Counted from the stretch's first letter, positions 21,597 to 32,168 are shown. The stretch is 64,000 nucleotides of DNA from Bradyrhizobium australiense (GCF_013114825.1 NZ_JAAVLX010000003.1:248001-312000); one strand, 5' to 3'. Program-made: numbers and translations. The notes: generated by a model not told the origin, from the sequence alone.

Positions 21597-22379
21597 TCAT
21601 GATTGATGTGGCGCATTGCCCCGGAACGACGATGATTTCCCTACCCTCCGAAACGTCAAATACGCCGCCACGCGCCCCTCGCGCTCGGCTTTGCGGCCGT
21701 AGCGCGTCATGGTGTAGCCGTCCCACGGCTTTTGCCAGTCGGCGGCGCGCTCGGCCGTCCAGACAAAATCGGAGCTGCGCATCAGATGCGCCAGCGTCCA
21801 GGCGCAGTAATCGTCGATGTCGCTGACGAAACGGAATTCGCCGCCGCTCTTCAGGATGCGCGCCATCGCCTTTACCGTGGCGTCCTGCACGAAGCGGCGC
21901 TTCCAGTGCCGCCGCTTCGGCCAGGGATCCGGATGGATCAGGTCGATCCGCGCCAGCGAATGCGGCGGCGCCCAGGCCAGCAATTCCGCGGCGTCGCCGG
22001 CATAGAGCCGGATATTGCCGATGCTGTGCGCCTCGATCTGCGTCAGAATTTTTGCCATGCCGTTGACATAGGGCTCGCAGCCGAGGAACCCGACGTTCGG
22101 AAAGGCCTGCGCTTCCGCAATCAAATGTTCGCCGCCGCCGAATCCGATTTCGAGCCTGACATCCTCAGGTTCGCCGTCGAACAGATCGGCAAGCTGCTCC
22201 GGCGCCGGCGTTGCGATATTGAGCGCGAGATGCGGCAGCAGATTATCGATCAGGTCGGCCTGGTGGATGCGGAGCTTGTGGCCCTTGCGGCGGCCGAAGA
22301 ACGAGCCGCGCGCATGCGCAGCCGTACCGTCATCGAGCGGCGTGTCGCGATCTTTCGTATCGTTCGGGGCCGATATCAT
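21597..22379 (-). CDS. trmB: tRNA (guanine-46-N7)-methyltransferase
   Basis: Transfers methyl from S-adenosylmethionine to N7 of G46 in the tRNA variable loop. The SAM-binding motif is LEIGFGGGEHL, and the family signature DLIHPDPWPKRRHWKRRF is followed by GGEFRFVSDIDDY and a C-terminal TMTRYGRKAEREG. The 260-aa length includes a 40-residue N-terminal tail typical of rhizobial TrmB. It overlaps the upstream peptidase gene by four bases (ATGA), so the two are co-translated although functionally unrelated. Confidence 0.96.
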   Translation of the reverse strand: MISAPNDTKDRDTPLDDGTAAHARGSFFGRRKGHKLRIHQADLIDNLLPHLALNIATPAPEQLADLFDGEPEDVRLEIGFGGGEHLIAEAQAFPNVGFLGCEPYVNGMAKILTQIEAHSIGNIRLYAGDAAELLAWAPPHSLARIDLIHPDPWPKRRHWKRRFVQDATVKAMARILKSGGEFRFVSDIDDYCAWTLAHLMRSSDFVWTAERAADWQKPWDGYTMTRYGRKAEREGRVAAYLTFRRVGKSSSFRGNAPHQS

Positions 22380-23503
22380 CGCAGCGTCTGGTACAGCCGG
22401 TACAACAGCCGCGCCCGGGACTCGATCGAGGAGATGTACATCTGCTCGTAATGAGTATGCGCGCCCTGGCCGTCGACGCCGAGCCCGTCGAGGGTCGCGG
22501 TATGCGGCGCGGTGAAATTGCCGTCGGAGCCGCCGCCGGTCGAGGTGTCGACCAGATCGAAGCCGATCTCCGCCGCAATCGTTCTGGCATGCTCGTAAAG
22601 GGCGGCGCCGGCATTGCTCTTTTCGTAAGGCGGACGGTTCAATTCGCCGATCACCTTGACGGTGACGCCTTCGGTGCGCGATTTCAGATTGAGGATTTTT
22701 GATGCGAGCTCGTCGGCATCGGACATCGTCGGTACGCGTAAATCGACCTCGGCATAGGCCTCTTCCGCAATCACGTTCGGCCGTGTGCCGCCGCGGACGA
22801 CGCCGACATTGACGGTAATGCCGCGTGCAAGATCGTTCATCGCCTCCAGCGTCTGGATGACATGGCCGAGTTCGCGGATGGCGCTGCGGCCGTCCTCCGG
22901 CCGGGTGCCGGCATGCGAGGGCACGCCCTTGATGAAGACCTCGAAGCGACCGACGCCCTTGCGTCCGGTGACGATCTTGCCGCCGTCGCGCGCCGGTTCG
23001 GTGACCAGCACATATTTCGCCTTGCGGCCCTCGGCCTCGATCAGCGCGCGCGAGGTCGGGCTGCCGATCTCTTCATCGGAGACATAGAGCTGGGTGATGC
23101 CGAGTGGCGGCCGCGCACCATCGGCACAGACTTGCCGAAACGCATGGTAGGCGAGATAGGCGCCGCCCTTCATGTCGTAGATGCCCGGGCCGAATGCGCT
23201 GTCGCCCTCGATCCGGAACGGCAGGCGCTCGATGAAGCCAATCGGATGCACCGTGTCGAGGTGGCTCAGCACCAGGATGCCCGGTTCATCCTGCCCCCAT
23301 GACGAGCGCGCCATCAGGTGATCGCCGCAGCCGGAGTGCCCGCCGATCCGCTCCACGGTCGCGGGCAGGCCGCGATAGCCTTCAGCGACGAGGCTGGCGA
23401 GCTTGTTGACCTGCTCGGGCGCCTCGGTCGGGCTCTCGATTTCGACCCAGCGGCGAATGCCTTCGAGGATCGGCGCGGGGTCGAAGGGATTGGTTATCGT
23501 CAT
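22376..23503 (-). CDS. M20-family metallopeptidase (carboxypeptidase G2/ArgE-like)
   Basis: Zinc-dependent exopeptidase or deacylase of the M20/M25/M40 group, 375 aa. Metal and catalytic residues are visible: His81 and Asp83 in LSHLDTVHP, the Glu-Glu pair in YVSDEEIGS near 146, and a lid/dimerisation domain from about 190 to 300 (FIKGVPSHAGTRPEDGRSAI). STGGGSDGNF is the conserved region before the last His ligand. There is no signal peptide, so it is cytosolic. Substrate not determined; glutamate carboxypeptidase-like activity is the usual database label. Confidence 0.93.
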   Translation of the reverse strand: MTITNPFDPAPILEGIRRWVEIESPTEAPEQVNKLASLVAEGYRGLPATVERIGGHSGCGDHLMARSSWGQDEPGILVLSHLDTVHPIGFIERLPFRIEGDSAFGPGIYDMKGGAYLAYHAFRQVCADGARPPLGITQLYVSDEEIGSPTSRALIEAEGRKAKYVLVTEPARDGGKIVTGRKGVGRFEVFIKGVPSHAGTRPEDGRSAIRELGHVIQTLEAMNDLARGITVNVGVVRGGTRPNVIAEEAYAEVDLRVPTMSDADELASKILNLKSRTEGVTVKVIGELNRPPYEKSNAGAALYEHARTIAAEIGFDLVDTSTGGGSDGNFTAPHTATLDGLGVDGQGAHTHYEQMYISSIESRARLLYRLYQTLR

Positions 23504-23630
23504 GTCTCTTTCGTATCCGATACGGCGTCATGCTCCGATGCGCAATTACATCGTGGGCCCGCGCCAATGCGGGCGCGAAATAACGACATATTCCAGAATA
23601 CGAAATTCTCAAACCGGTGCGGGATGAAAA

Positions 23631-24047
23631 TCAGCGCGGGTCGGGGCCGTCGCGCGACGCGATCTGCTCGACCAATTCGACGATGGAGCGGCGCATTTTG
23701 GAATCGGTGATGCGCGTGAATGCGCGCGTCAGCGCCAGACCCTCTGACGTGGCGAGGAAATCGGATACGTAGGCCGGAGAGGCGCCGTCGCCGAACCCGT
23801 CCGCATTGGCTACGCCGCTCGGCCCGCCATCGAACAGAAACGACACCGGCACCTGCAAAATCTCGGAGATCTGCTGTAGGCGGCTGGCGCCGACCCGGTT
23901 GGTGCCTTTTTCGTATTTCTGAACCTGCTGGAACGTGAGGCCGAGCGCTTCGCCCAGCTTTTCCTGGCTCATGCCCAGCATGATGCGGCGCATCCGGACG
24001 CGGCTGCCGACATATTTGTCGACCGGATTGGGCGCTTTGGTGGACAT
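23631..24047 (-). CDS. XRE-family helix-turn-helix regulator
   Basis: DNA-binding protein of 138 aa. The Cro/CI-type HTH spans residues ~10-65 (RVRMRRIMLGMSQEKLGEAL, then LTFQQVQKYEKGTNRVGA), followed by a helical C-terminal part (FLATSEGLALTRAFTRI). The ATG at 24047 is chosen because AGGAG sits eight bases upstream; ATG/GTG codons at 24053 and 24056 overlap that site. This HTH type is widespread in rhizobia (SinR/PraR-like). PraR regulates quorum sensing and biofilm formation in Rhizobium, which may or may not apply here. It stands alone, with a 248-base upstream region. Confidence 0.93.
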   Translation of the reverse strand: MSTKAPNPVDKYVGSRVRMRRIMLGMSQEKLGEALGLTFQQVQKYEKGTNRVGASRLQQISEILQVPVSFLFDGGPSGVANADGFGDGASPAYVSDFLATSEGLALTRAFTRITDSKMRRSIVELVEQIASRDGPDPR

Positions 24048-24203
24048 CTGCATCACTCCTAGGATTGCGCGCCGGGAATGAGGCAGTGGAAGTTCTATGC
24101 CTCAGGCGCGCCGGTACCGTCATATCCTGCTCGGAGGATCGGGTAGAATTGCGGACGATCTGAGCAACGGAAGTGACTGGTTGTCGTTTTTGGCTTGCAA
24201 GCG

Positions 24204-24270
24204 CAGAAAGCGAATCGCAGGCTGTCTGTCAACTGGTGGAACCGCGCACGCAGGCTTTTTTAGTAAACTA
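24204..24270 (-). promoter_or_regulatory. Putative promoter and palindrome upstream of the XRE regulator
   Basis: On the minus strand a perfect TTGACA (24232-24227) lies 17 bases before TTTCTG (24209-24204), a good -35 with a weak -10. Upstream is the perfect palindrome TAGTAAACTA (24261-24270), a possible operator for this or another regulator. Assignment is by eye only. Confidence 0.3.
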
Positions 24271-24295
24271 GTGACAACCCGGTCGTGTGCAAATC

Positions 24296-25906
24296 TCAGG
24301 CAGCGTGCTTTGCAACGCGGCGTCTGACGACGACGAAGAAGGCTGCGGCCACAATGACGGCTGCTGGGATATCTCCAAGGCGAGCATAAACCGTCGGCGG
24401 CAGGGCCGCCGGTAGGCTGCCATCCAGCACACCGTCAATGCCAAGATCGAGCCGTGCCACAATTCGTCCTGAAGGATCGATCACCGCCGAGATGCCGGTG
24501 TTGGCGGCGCGCACCATCGGCAGCCCTTCCTCGATCGCGCGCAGCCGTGCCTGCTGCAGGTGCTGGTAGGGGCCCGTCGAATTTCCAAACCAGCCGTCAT
24601 TGGTCAGATTGATGATCCAGCCGGGGCGGTCGTCACGCGCTGCAACATTCCCGGGAAAAATCGCCTCGTAGCAGATCAGCGGTAGCGCGCGCGGCGCATT
24701 CGGGATCTCCATCGCGCGGCGTCGCGTGCCCGGAATGAAGCCGCCGTGCACCTTTGTCAGCTGCACAAAGCCGAGCTTTTCCATCCACTCCTGAAACGGC
24801 AGATATTCCCCGAACGGCACCAGATGCAGCTTGTCGTAGACCGACAGCACGCCGCCATCATGGTCGATCACATAGATCGAATTGTAGGCGCGGGAGACGC
24901 GGGCGCCGGGCGGGCCGTCGGGGGCACGCACCGAGCCGGTCACCAGCACCGTGCCCTTCGGCAACAGCTCGGCGATCTGCGCCATCGCATCGGCTTCGCG
25001 CGTCAGGAAAAACGGGAAAGCCGATTCCGGCCAGATCAGGATTTGCACGTCGCGCACGCCGGTGGACTGCGGACCTGAAGCGCGGTCGGACAGAGCAAGG
25101 TATTTCTGCATCACCTCCGCTTTGGCGCCATAGTTGAATTTGACGTCCTGCTGCAGGTTCGGCTGCATGATGCGCAGCTTGACCTTGGTCAGGGCCGTCG
25201 GCTGCAGCGACAGCCGCACGGCGCCGTAAATTCCCATCGCCGCGAGCAGCAAGAGTGCGGCCACCGGCGCGATCCAGGGCCTGCGGCCGCGCGAACTTCC
25301 GTCGATCAGCGTTGCCGGGCTGGCGAAAATCGCGACGCTGAGCAAGGTCATGCCCCACAGCCCGATCAGCGATGCGGTCTGCGCCAGCGCCAAAGGCTCC
25401 GACAGCGCGTAGCCGAAGGCATTCCAGGGAAATCCCGATAGCACATAGCCGCGCAGCCATTCGCTGACCGTAAGCCCGACCGCGAGCGCCAGAACCCGCG
25501 ATGCATCCCGCGTCCAGATCAGCCGCGCTAGCGCGAAGCCGAGCGCCGGAAACAAGGCCAGATAGGCCGGCAGGCCGAGCACCGCGAACGGCATCAGCCA
25601 GGCAAAGGTCGGCGCGTCGACCAGGAAGGCGTTGCCGATCCAGTAGAGCCCGGGCACGAAATAGCCGAGCCCGAACCAGTAGCCCGACATCGCCGCCGCC
25701 GGCACGCCGCGCCGTTTTCCGGCCGCGGCTCCGTCAATCAGCCAGACCGCGACCGGAAACGTCACAAACAGCACCGGCCAGGCGTTGAACGGCGCCATCG
25801 ACAGCGCCGACATCGCGCCGGCGACGAGCGCGATCGCGGCGCGCTTCCAGCCCCAGGCCAGGATAATCGAAAGTCCCGCGGCGCGGAATTTGCTGGGTGG
25901 GATCAC
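24296..25906 (-). CDS. lnt: Apolipoprotein N-acyltransferase
   Basis: Inner-membrane enzyme that adds the third acyl chain to the N-terminal Cys of lipoproteins. About eight N-terminal membrane segments (residues 20-230) precede a nitrilase-fold periplasmic domain. The catalytic triad is present: Glu294 in IWPESAFPF, Lys359 in DKLHLVPFGEY and Cys412 in ICYEAIFP. A last membrane helix at ~510-528 ends the protein. The GTG at 25906 overlaps the corC stop by four bases. The lnt-corC-ybeY-phoH-miaB order is conserved in alphaproteobacteria. Confidence 0.97.
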   Translation of the reverse strand: MIPPSKFRAAGLSIILAWGWKRAAIALVAGAMSALSMAPFNAWPVLFVTFPVAVWLIDGAAAGKRRGVPAAAMSGYWFGLGYFVPGLYWIGNAFLVDAPTFAWLMPFAVLGLPAYLALFPALGFALARLIWTRDASRVLALAVGLTVSEWLRGYVLSGFPWNAFGYALSEPLALAQTASLIGLWGMTLLSVAIFASPATLIDGSSRGRRPWIAPVAALLLLAAMGIYGAVRLSLQPTALTKVKLRIMQPNLQQDVKFNYGAKAEVMQKYLALSDRASGPQSTGVRDVQILIWPESAFPFFLTREADAMAQIAELLPKGTVLVTGSVRAPDGPPGARVSRAYNSIYVIDHDGGVLSVYDKLHLVPFGEYLPFQEWMEKLGFVQLTKVHGGFIPGTRRRAMEIPNAPRALPLICYEAIFPGNVAARDDRPGWIINLTNDGWFGNSTGPYQHLQQARLRAIEEGLPMVRAANTGISAVIDPSGRIVARLDLGIDGVLDGSLPAALPPTVYARLGDIPAAVIVAAAFFVVVRRRVAKHAA

Positions 25907-27021
25907 TGCGAGCCGGCTCCATCGCCGGAGGCCGGCGGCGTATTGTCATTGGTCGGCGGCGCGCTGGTGTCGGGCGCGGCCTCGCGGCGGCTCCGCTCGC
26001 GCGTCGCGCGCGCTGCGGGGCGTTCTTTCCGAATCCCGATCCGCAGCCGCTTGACCCGCCGCGGATCAGCATCGAGCACCTCGATCTCGAAATTGCCGGG
26101 ACCGGCAATGACCTCGCCGCGCACCGGCAGACGGCCGACCTGGGACACCAGATAGCCGCCAAGTGTAGCGACTTCCTCGCTCGCCTCGCCGGTCACGAAT
26201 TCCTCGCCGATCATCTTGCGCGCATCCTCAAGGCTGGCGCGGGCATCCGCGATGAAGGCGTTATCGCCCTGCCGGACGATCGCCGGCGGCTCGTCGCTGT
26301 CGTGCTCGTCGTCGATCTCGCCGACGATCTGCTCGACGATGTCCTCGATCGACACCAGCCCGTCGGTACCGCCATATTCATCCACCACCAGCGCCAGGTG
26401 GATGCGCGAGGCCTGCATCTGCGCCAGCAAATCGATCGCCCGCATCGACGGCGGCACGTACAGGAGTTTTCGGATGATGTTGGCCTCCGCCAGCGGCATG
26501 GCGAGGTCGACCGCGCGCAGGTCGAGCCCTGCCGGAAACGGCTTCTTGCGCTTGGGCTTGGTGGTATCGCCGACGCGCGCCTTCGCCGTCATGAACGCCA
26601 GGAGGTCGCGGATGTGAACGATGCCTTCGGGGTCGTCGAGCGTTTCGTTGTAGACCACGAGCCGCGAATGCGCCGCGCTCTCGAACAGGCTCATCAGTTC
26701 GCCGAGCGGGATATCCCGCTTCACCGCGACGATGTCGGCGCGATGTACCATCACGTCGGCGATCCGCCGCTCGTTGAGCCCGAGGATGTTGCGCAGCATG
26801 GTGCGCTCAATGGCGGAAAAGCCGACATCAGGGGTGGAGGCGTCGAGCACGACCTGAAGATCGGCGCGCACCGATCCCGACTTCCAGCCGAACAGCGTGC
26901 GGATCGCCCGCAGCAGCCAGTTTTCGGCGGCGGCCGGGCGCAGCACCTCGCCTTCCTGCACCACCACCGGCAGGTTGCGCGTGTCGCGCGGGTTGTCCTG
27001 TATCGGGTCGGAGTCCGGCAT
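25903..27021 (-). CDS. corC: CorC/HlyC-family CBS-domain protein
   Basis: Two CBS domains (around residues 70-210, with HIRDLLAFM and VVDEYGGTDGLVSIEDIVE) and a C-terminal CorC_HlyC transporter-associated domain (~270-345, LGGYLVSQVGRLPVRGEVI). A Ser/Pro/Asn-rich tail follows. No membrane helices are seen, so it is the short soluble form linked to magnesium/cobalt homeostasis, as in E. coli YbeX. The ATG at 27021 lies just after the ybeY stop; an upstream frame inside ybeY exists but is not needed. It is coupled to lnt downstream. Confidence 0.93.
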   Translation of the reverse strand: MPDSDPIQDNPRDTRNLPVVVQEGEVLRPAAAENWLLRAIRTLFGWKSGSVRADLQVVLDASTPDVGFSAIERTMLRNILGLNERRIADVMVHRADIVAVKRDIPLGELMSLFESAAHSRLVVYNETLDDPEGIVHIRDLLAFMTAKARVGDTTKPKRKKPFPAGLDLRAVDLAMPLAEANIIRKLLYVPPSMRAIDLLAQMQASRIHLALVVDEYGGTDGLVSIEDIVEQIVGEIDDEHDSDEPPAIVRQGDNAFIADARASLEDARKMIGEEFVTGEASEEVATLGGYLVSQVGRLPVRGEVIAGPGNFEIEVLDADPRRVKRLRIGIRKERPAARATRERSRREAAPDTSAPPTNDNTPPASGDGAGSQ

Positions 27022-27022
27022 T

Positions 27023-27613
27023 TCAGTCCATCCGCTCCCGGTCCGGATACGGATCGGGAATGCCGAGCTGCGCGAGAATCTCACGTTCGAGACCTTCCAT
27101 GGCTTCGGCGTCGTCGTCCTTCTCGTGGTCGTACCCGATCAAATGCAGGAACCCGTGGACCGCAAGATGGCTGAGATGATGATCGAACGGTTTTTCTTCT
27201 TCATCGGCCTCTTTCCGGGTCGTTTCATAGGCGATGGCGATATCGCCGAGCATGCGCGGCGCATCCGAAGGCGCGTCCGCGGCCGGCTGCAGCGCCGGAA
27301 ACGACAGCACGTTGGTCGGCTTGTCGATGCCGCGCCAGTTGCTGTTCAGCGTACGGATCCCGGCATCGTCGGTCAGCATGACAGCAAGTTCCGTGTCGCC
27401 GACATCGGCATCGGCGATTTCGGCCGCCGCATTGATGGCGCGATGGATCACCGCCTCTGCCTCCGGTTCGGTCTGCCAGCAATCGGCGACGACGAGAACT
27501 TCGGTGAGGGGCAGGACGGACGACACGAGCGTTCCAGCGGTTTGCATTGCAATGTTGTGGTTGCGGCCCCGGCCTGCCGGCGGCAGGTCCGGGCGCGAAG
27601 AGTTTGCGGTCAA
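27023..27613 (-). CDS. ybeY: Endoribonuclease YbeY (16S rRNA maturation)
   Basis: Zinc RNase that helps process the 16S 3' end and takes part in ribosome quality control. The metal-binding motif HGFLHLIGYDH supplies His153, His157 and His163, and NVLSFPAL and GDIAIAYET are further family signatures. A TTG start at 27613 overlaps the phoH stop (TTGA) and gives 196 aa. An ATG at 27547 would give 174 aa, nearer the usual length, but has no ribosome site. PhoH upstream and CorC downstream are its standard genomic partners. Confidence 0.95.
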   Translation of the reverse strand: MTANSSRPDLPPAGRGRNHNIAMQTAGTLVSSVLPLTEVLVVADCWQTEPEAEAVIHRAINAAAEIADADVGDTELAVMLTDDAGIRTLNSNWRGIDKPTNVLSFPALQPAADAPSDAPRMLGDIAIAYETTRKEADEEEKPFDHHLSHLAVHGFLHLIGYDHEKDDDAEAMEGLEREILAQLGIPDPYPDRERMD

Positions 27614-28665
27614 GACTTTCCGGTTGCCGGTTTCTGCGGCAATCCCTCGTAGGCGGCGACGATCCGCGCCACCAGTTCATGGCGAATGACGTCTTCCGCG
27701 GTGAATTTCACCTGCGCAATGCCTTCGACGTTGTCGAGCAGCTTGCAGGCTTCGGCAAGCCCGGAAGCCTGTCCGTTCGGCAGGTCGACCTGCGATGGAT
27801 CGCCGGTGACGATCATGCGGCTGTTCTCGCCGAGCCGCGTCAGGAACATCTTCATCTGCATCGACGTGGTGTTCTGCGCTTCGTCGAGGATGATGACAGC
27901 GTTGGTGAGGGTGCGGCCGCGCATGAAGGCGAGCGGCGCGATTTCGATTTCGCCGCCCTGCAAGGCGCGTTCAACCACGCGCGCATCCATTAAATCATAC
28001 AGCGCGTCGTAGATCGGTCTTAAGTAAGGATCGACCTTTTCGCGGAGATCGCCCGGCAGGAAGCCGAGCCGCTCGCCGGCCTCGACCGCGGGCCGCGATA
28101 GGATGATGCGATCGACTTCCTTGCGTTCGAACAGTTGCGCGGCATGCGCGACCGCAAGCCAGGTCTTGCCGGTGCCGGCCGGGCCGACGCCGAACACCAG
28201 TTCGTGGCGCTTCAGTGCGCGGATGTAGGAATCCTGCGCCGCGGTGCGGGCGCGCACCGGACGCTTGCGCAAGTTGATGGTCTCGAACGAGGGTTTTGCG
28301 GTCTTGGCGTCGAACTCGAACAGCGAGCCCTGCGCGAGCACGGCGCGGATCGCGCCTTCGACCTCGCCCTGCGAGAGGTCGTGGCCTTGCGCGGCCTGTG
28401 AATAGAGCGTCTCCAGCACGCGCCGCGCGGCGTCGCAGCCGTCGCGGGAGCCGGCGATAGTGATGTGGTTGCCACGGGAATCGACAACGACGCCGAGCCG
28501 CCGTTCGACCATCGCCAGGTTCTGGCCGTAAGGGCCCACGAGGGCCGAAGCGGCGCGGTTGTCGTCGAAATCGATGACGACCTGGGTCTCGGGCGGAATT
28601 TGCATGTCGCGATCAAATTTGCGGTTGGGAGCGAGCGAAGATGAATCCGATGCGCTTTTTGGCAA
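27610..28665 (-). CDS. PhoH-family ATPase (PhoL/YbeZ-like)
   Basis: P-loop protein of 351 aa. The Walker A GPAGTGKT is at 161-168, Walker B (VIILDEAQNT) at about 247, and the conserved LPNGQASGL follows. An N-terminal KH-like part (residues 25-95) suggests RNA binding. Proteins of this group work with YbeY on rRNA; the four-base overlap with ybeY agrees. The TTG at 28665 is four bases after miaB and has a weak ribosome site. The name recalls phosphate starvation, but no Pho box was seen. Confidence 0.95.
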   Translation of the reverse strand: MPKSASDSSSLAPNRKFDRDMQIPPETQVVIDFDDNRAASALVGPYGQNLAMVERRLGVVVDSRGNHITIAGSRDGCDAARRVLETLYSQAAQGHDLSQGEVEGAIRAVLAQGSLFEFDAKTAKPSFETINLRKRPVRARTAAQDSYIRALKRHELVFGVGPAGTGKTWLAVAHAAQLFERKEVDRIILSRPAVEAGERLGFLPGDLREKVDPYLRPIYDALYDLMDARVVERALQGGEIEIAPLAFMRGRTLTNAVIILDEAQNTTSMQMKMFLTRLGENSRMIVTGDPSQVDLPNGQASGLAEACKLLDNVEGIAQVKFTAEDVIRHELVARIVAAYEGLPQKPATGKS

Positions 28666-28669
28666 GGGT

Positions 28670-30088
<1,419 letters not shown>

Positions 30089-30435
30089 AGCGCCAATTCG
30101 GCGTCAGGGGTCAATTATAGGCTAAGGAGCCGGAAATCCAGCGTAATAGGCGTTATTTCCAGGGCCGATGCGACAGAACCTACCCGGAATTGCGAGATCC
30201 CCCGACGCGCAGGGACACGTCTGCCCGCCGAAGGGACAAAGCAGACGTCACGCCAATATTCAGGCCATGTCGGGAAGGCGACAAACCGCGACGTTGGTCT
30301 GGCCGCTCAATGTACCGTCGAAACAGAAGGGGAGCCGTAAAGCCAAACCGGGAACCTGGCGTGCGTGTGTTGCCTCTTTTCCTCGCAATGCAGGTGAAAG
30401 GCTTAAGGGAGCGGTTGCGGCTTGAGCGAATGCCG
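30089..30435. other. 347-base intergenic stretch upstream of miaB
   Basis: No supported gene. It must contain the miaB promoter (minus strand) and the 3' end of the 30436-30699 message. I see no convincing terminator hairpin or promoter pair. The frames present have poor codon character. Confidence 0.5.
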
Positions 30436-30699
30436 TTACGCCGCCTCGGTTGCATGGATAAACGCATCCAGCGAAGCAATGGTGATGCGAATATTGTCCC
30501 TACGGACCCTCAGGCTCCGCGCCAACAGCGGATAGGTTGGATCCGACAGATCGCGAACGCCCGCGCGAGCCTCCTCGTGGTCGATTTCGATGGTGAGCAA
30601 CTCGACCGAACGCGAGAGGCTTTCGATCAGTGTCCCGATTTGTGGCCGGTTCGATGTTGCGGTTCCCCGGGGCGTCTGAAGTGGATACGAAATTGCCAT
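30436..30699 (-). CDS. Small hypothetical protein
   Basis: An 87-aa protein from the ATG at 30699, supported by AGAGG six bases upstream. It reads as a helical protein (IGTLIESLSRSVELLTIEI, LLARSLRVRRDNIRITIASL) with no signal peptide, Cys or membrane segment. I recognise no domain. It stands alone between miaB and the HAD gene. Third-position composition and the ribosome site support it as real; the function is unknown. Confidence 0.6.
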   Translation of the reverse strand: MAISYPLQTPRGTATSNRPQIGTLIESLSRSVELLTIEIDHEEARAGVRDLSDPTYPLLARSLRVRRDNIRITIASLDAFIHATEAA

Positions 30700-30877
30700 A
30701 GCTAGCCTCTGCGCTGATCTGGTTTGGGACGCGCTCACGGCGCATTCCGGTGTCCAGCAAAGGCGGTGCCAATCAGGACCACCAGAACCTCCGTAGTTCT
30801 CCGGCCATCAACATCGTTGCCGTTCCTATACTGCTGCCTTGAGGGGGCGGCTGTCGCCGGGAAAACGGGGGACCGTC

Positions 30878-30988
30878 ATGTGGGGCATTCAGCGCGTCTG
30901 TTTTATCGACGCTTACCTTGAGGCTGTCTCAAAATACTACGAAGCGAATTGCTTCGACCTGAAGTCAATTTATCTAGCGAGCCATTAG
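30878..30988 (+). CDS. Candidate 36-aa small protein
   Basis: ATG with GGGGGA six bases upstream. It encodes MWGIQRVCFIDAYLEAVSKY and 16 more residues and ends by overlapping the 3' end of the convergent HAD gene by 15 bases. It has a mixed hydrophobic/charged composition and two Cys. A TATACT box lies about 50 bases upstream. No family is recognised. It may be real because the start context is good, but it is too short to judge by composition. Confidence 0.25.
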   Translation: MWGIQRVCFIDAYLEAVSKYYEANCFDLKSIYLASH

Positions 30989-31663
30989 GCCGACCCGCGC
31001 AATCAGGTCGGGCAGTCTGCGCATATCATCGAAGATCACGGCCGCTCCGGCATCGTGCAGCTTCTCGCCATATCCTTGCCGACAATGGCTGCCGCCGTGA
31101 AAACCGAGCACGGTCATGCCGGCCGCGCATCCGCCCATGACGCCGGGAACGCTGTCCTCGATCACGATGCAGCGTTCCGGCGCGACGTGCATCTGTTCGG
31201 CCGCGAACAGAAACAGGTCCGGTGCGGGCTTGCCGTTAGAGACCTGCGAGGCCGAAAAAATATTCGGCGCAAATCGATCGTAGAGTTTGGTGCGGCCGAG
31301 GCTGATTCGCATGCGGGAATGCGAGCCGCTCGACGCCACGCAGATCGGCTGGGCGATGGCATCGAGCGCGGCGTGAATGTGCGGCACGGCCTCCAGATCG
31401 GCTTCGAACGTCCGGTACAACTCATCCTGCAACTGCAGATGAAAGTCGTCAGGTAGAGCGCGGCCGAGTTCGGCCTCGATTTCGATATTCGCCTGGCGTG
31501 TCGAACGGCCGAGGAAGCGATGAAACACCTGTTCCGATGTGATCGGATAGCCGTGGCGCGTGAGTGTTTGCGCATGCGCACGGCACGAAATGACTTCGCT
31601 GTCGACCAGCACGCCGTCGCAGTCAAAAATGACCAGATCGAAGTTCGGATTCAAAATTGGCAC
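30974..31663 (-). CDS. HAD-superfamily hydrolase (phosphatase-like)
   Basis: A 229-aa haloacid-dehalogenase-fold enzyme of the beta-phosphoglucomutase/phosphoglycolate phosphatase type. Motif I is DLVIFDCDGVLVDSE with its nucleophile Asp, motif II lies in VASSGS, Lys is in SNGKPAPDLF and motif IV is CIVIEDSVPGV. A helical cap lies between motifs I and II. GTG start at 31663, four bases after the fur stop, so it is probably co-transcribed with fur. Substrate unknown. Confidence 0.92.
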   Translation of the reverse strand: MPILNPNFDLVIFDCDGVLVDSEVISCRAHAQTLTRHGYPITSEQVFHRFLGRSTRQANIEIEAELGRALPDDFHLQLQDELYRTFEADLEAVPHIHAALDAIAQPICVASSGSHSRMRISLGRTKLYDRFAPNIFSASQVSNGKPAPDLFLFAAEQMHVAPERCIVIEDSVPGVMGGCAAGMTVLGFHGGSHCRQGYGEKLHDAGAAVIFDDMRRLPDLIARVGLMAR

Positions 31664-31667
31664 GCGA

Positions 31668-32117
31668 TCAGGATTTGTCGTCGTCGAGCGGGACGCAATA
31701 AAGCTCCAGCCGGTGATCGACCAGTTTGTAGCCGAGCTTGCGGGCGATCTCGGCCTGCAATTTCTCGATCTCCTCGGAGGTGAACTCGATCACCTTGCCG
31801 TCGCGCAGATTAATCAGATGATCGTGATGGCTGTCGGGCATCTGCTCGTAACGCGCCCGGCCCTCGCGGAAATCGTGCCGTTCGATGATGCCGGCATCCT
31901 CGAACAGCTTGACGGTGCGATATACCGTCGAGATCGAGATCTTGTCGTCGACCGAGACGCAGCGCCGGTAAAGTTCCTCGACGTCCGGATGATCGGCCGA
32001 TTCCGCGAGCACACGCGCAATCACCCGGCGCTGTTCGGTCATGCGCATGCCAGTGGCAGCGCAGCGCGCCTCGATGCCGGTATTTTGTTGCGCAGACGGG
32101 GATTTCAGTACGGGCAT
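31668..32117 (-). CDS. fur: Ferric uptake regulator, Fur family
   Basis: Winged-helix metalloregulator of 149 aa. The recognition region is ISISTVYRTVKLFEDAGII (60-78) and the metal-binding segment SHHDHLI has His97, His98 and His100. Only one Cys lies near the C-terminus (ELYCVPL), so the CxxC structural zinc site of E. coli Fur is missing, as in alphaproteobacterial Fur/Mur. In Bradyrhizobium, Fur acts on manganese/iron genes while Irr leads iron control; Irr is a paralogue and cannot be fully excluded by eye. It is followed by the HAD gene. Confidence 0.88.
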   Translation of the reverse strand: MPVLKSPSAQQNTGIEARCAATGMRMTEQRRVIARVLAESADHPDVEELYRRCVSVDDKISISTVYRTVKLFEDAGIIERHDFREGRARYEQMPDSHHDHLINLRDGKVIEFTSEEIEKLQAEIARKLGYKLVDHRLELYCVPLDDDKS

Positions 32118-32168
32118 GGTCTCGAGGCCTTGGCGAGCAGGTCGGGGTCTTTTGCCACCCCGCGCATA

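Noticed and set aside
21550..21600. GGTTCAATCC on the minus strand resembling a tRNA T-loop
   Set aside because: The flanking bases do not pair as a T stem, and no acceptor or anticodon arm can be formed around it.
30190..30705. 171-codon plus-strand frame
   Set aside because: Overlaps the better-supported minus-strand gene 30436-30699 and has a composition typical of a shadow frame.
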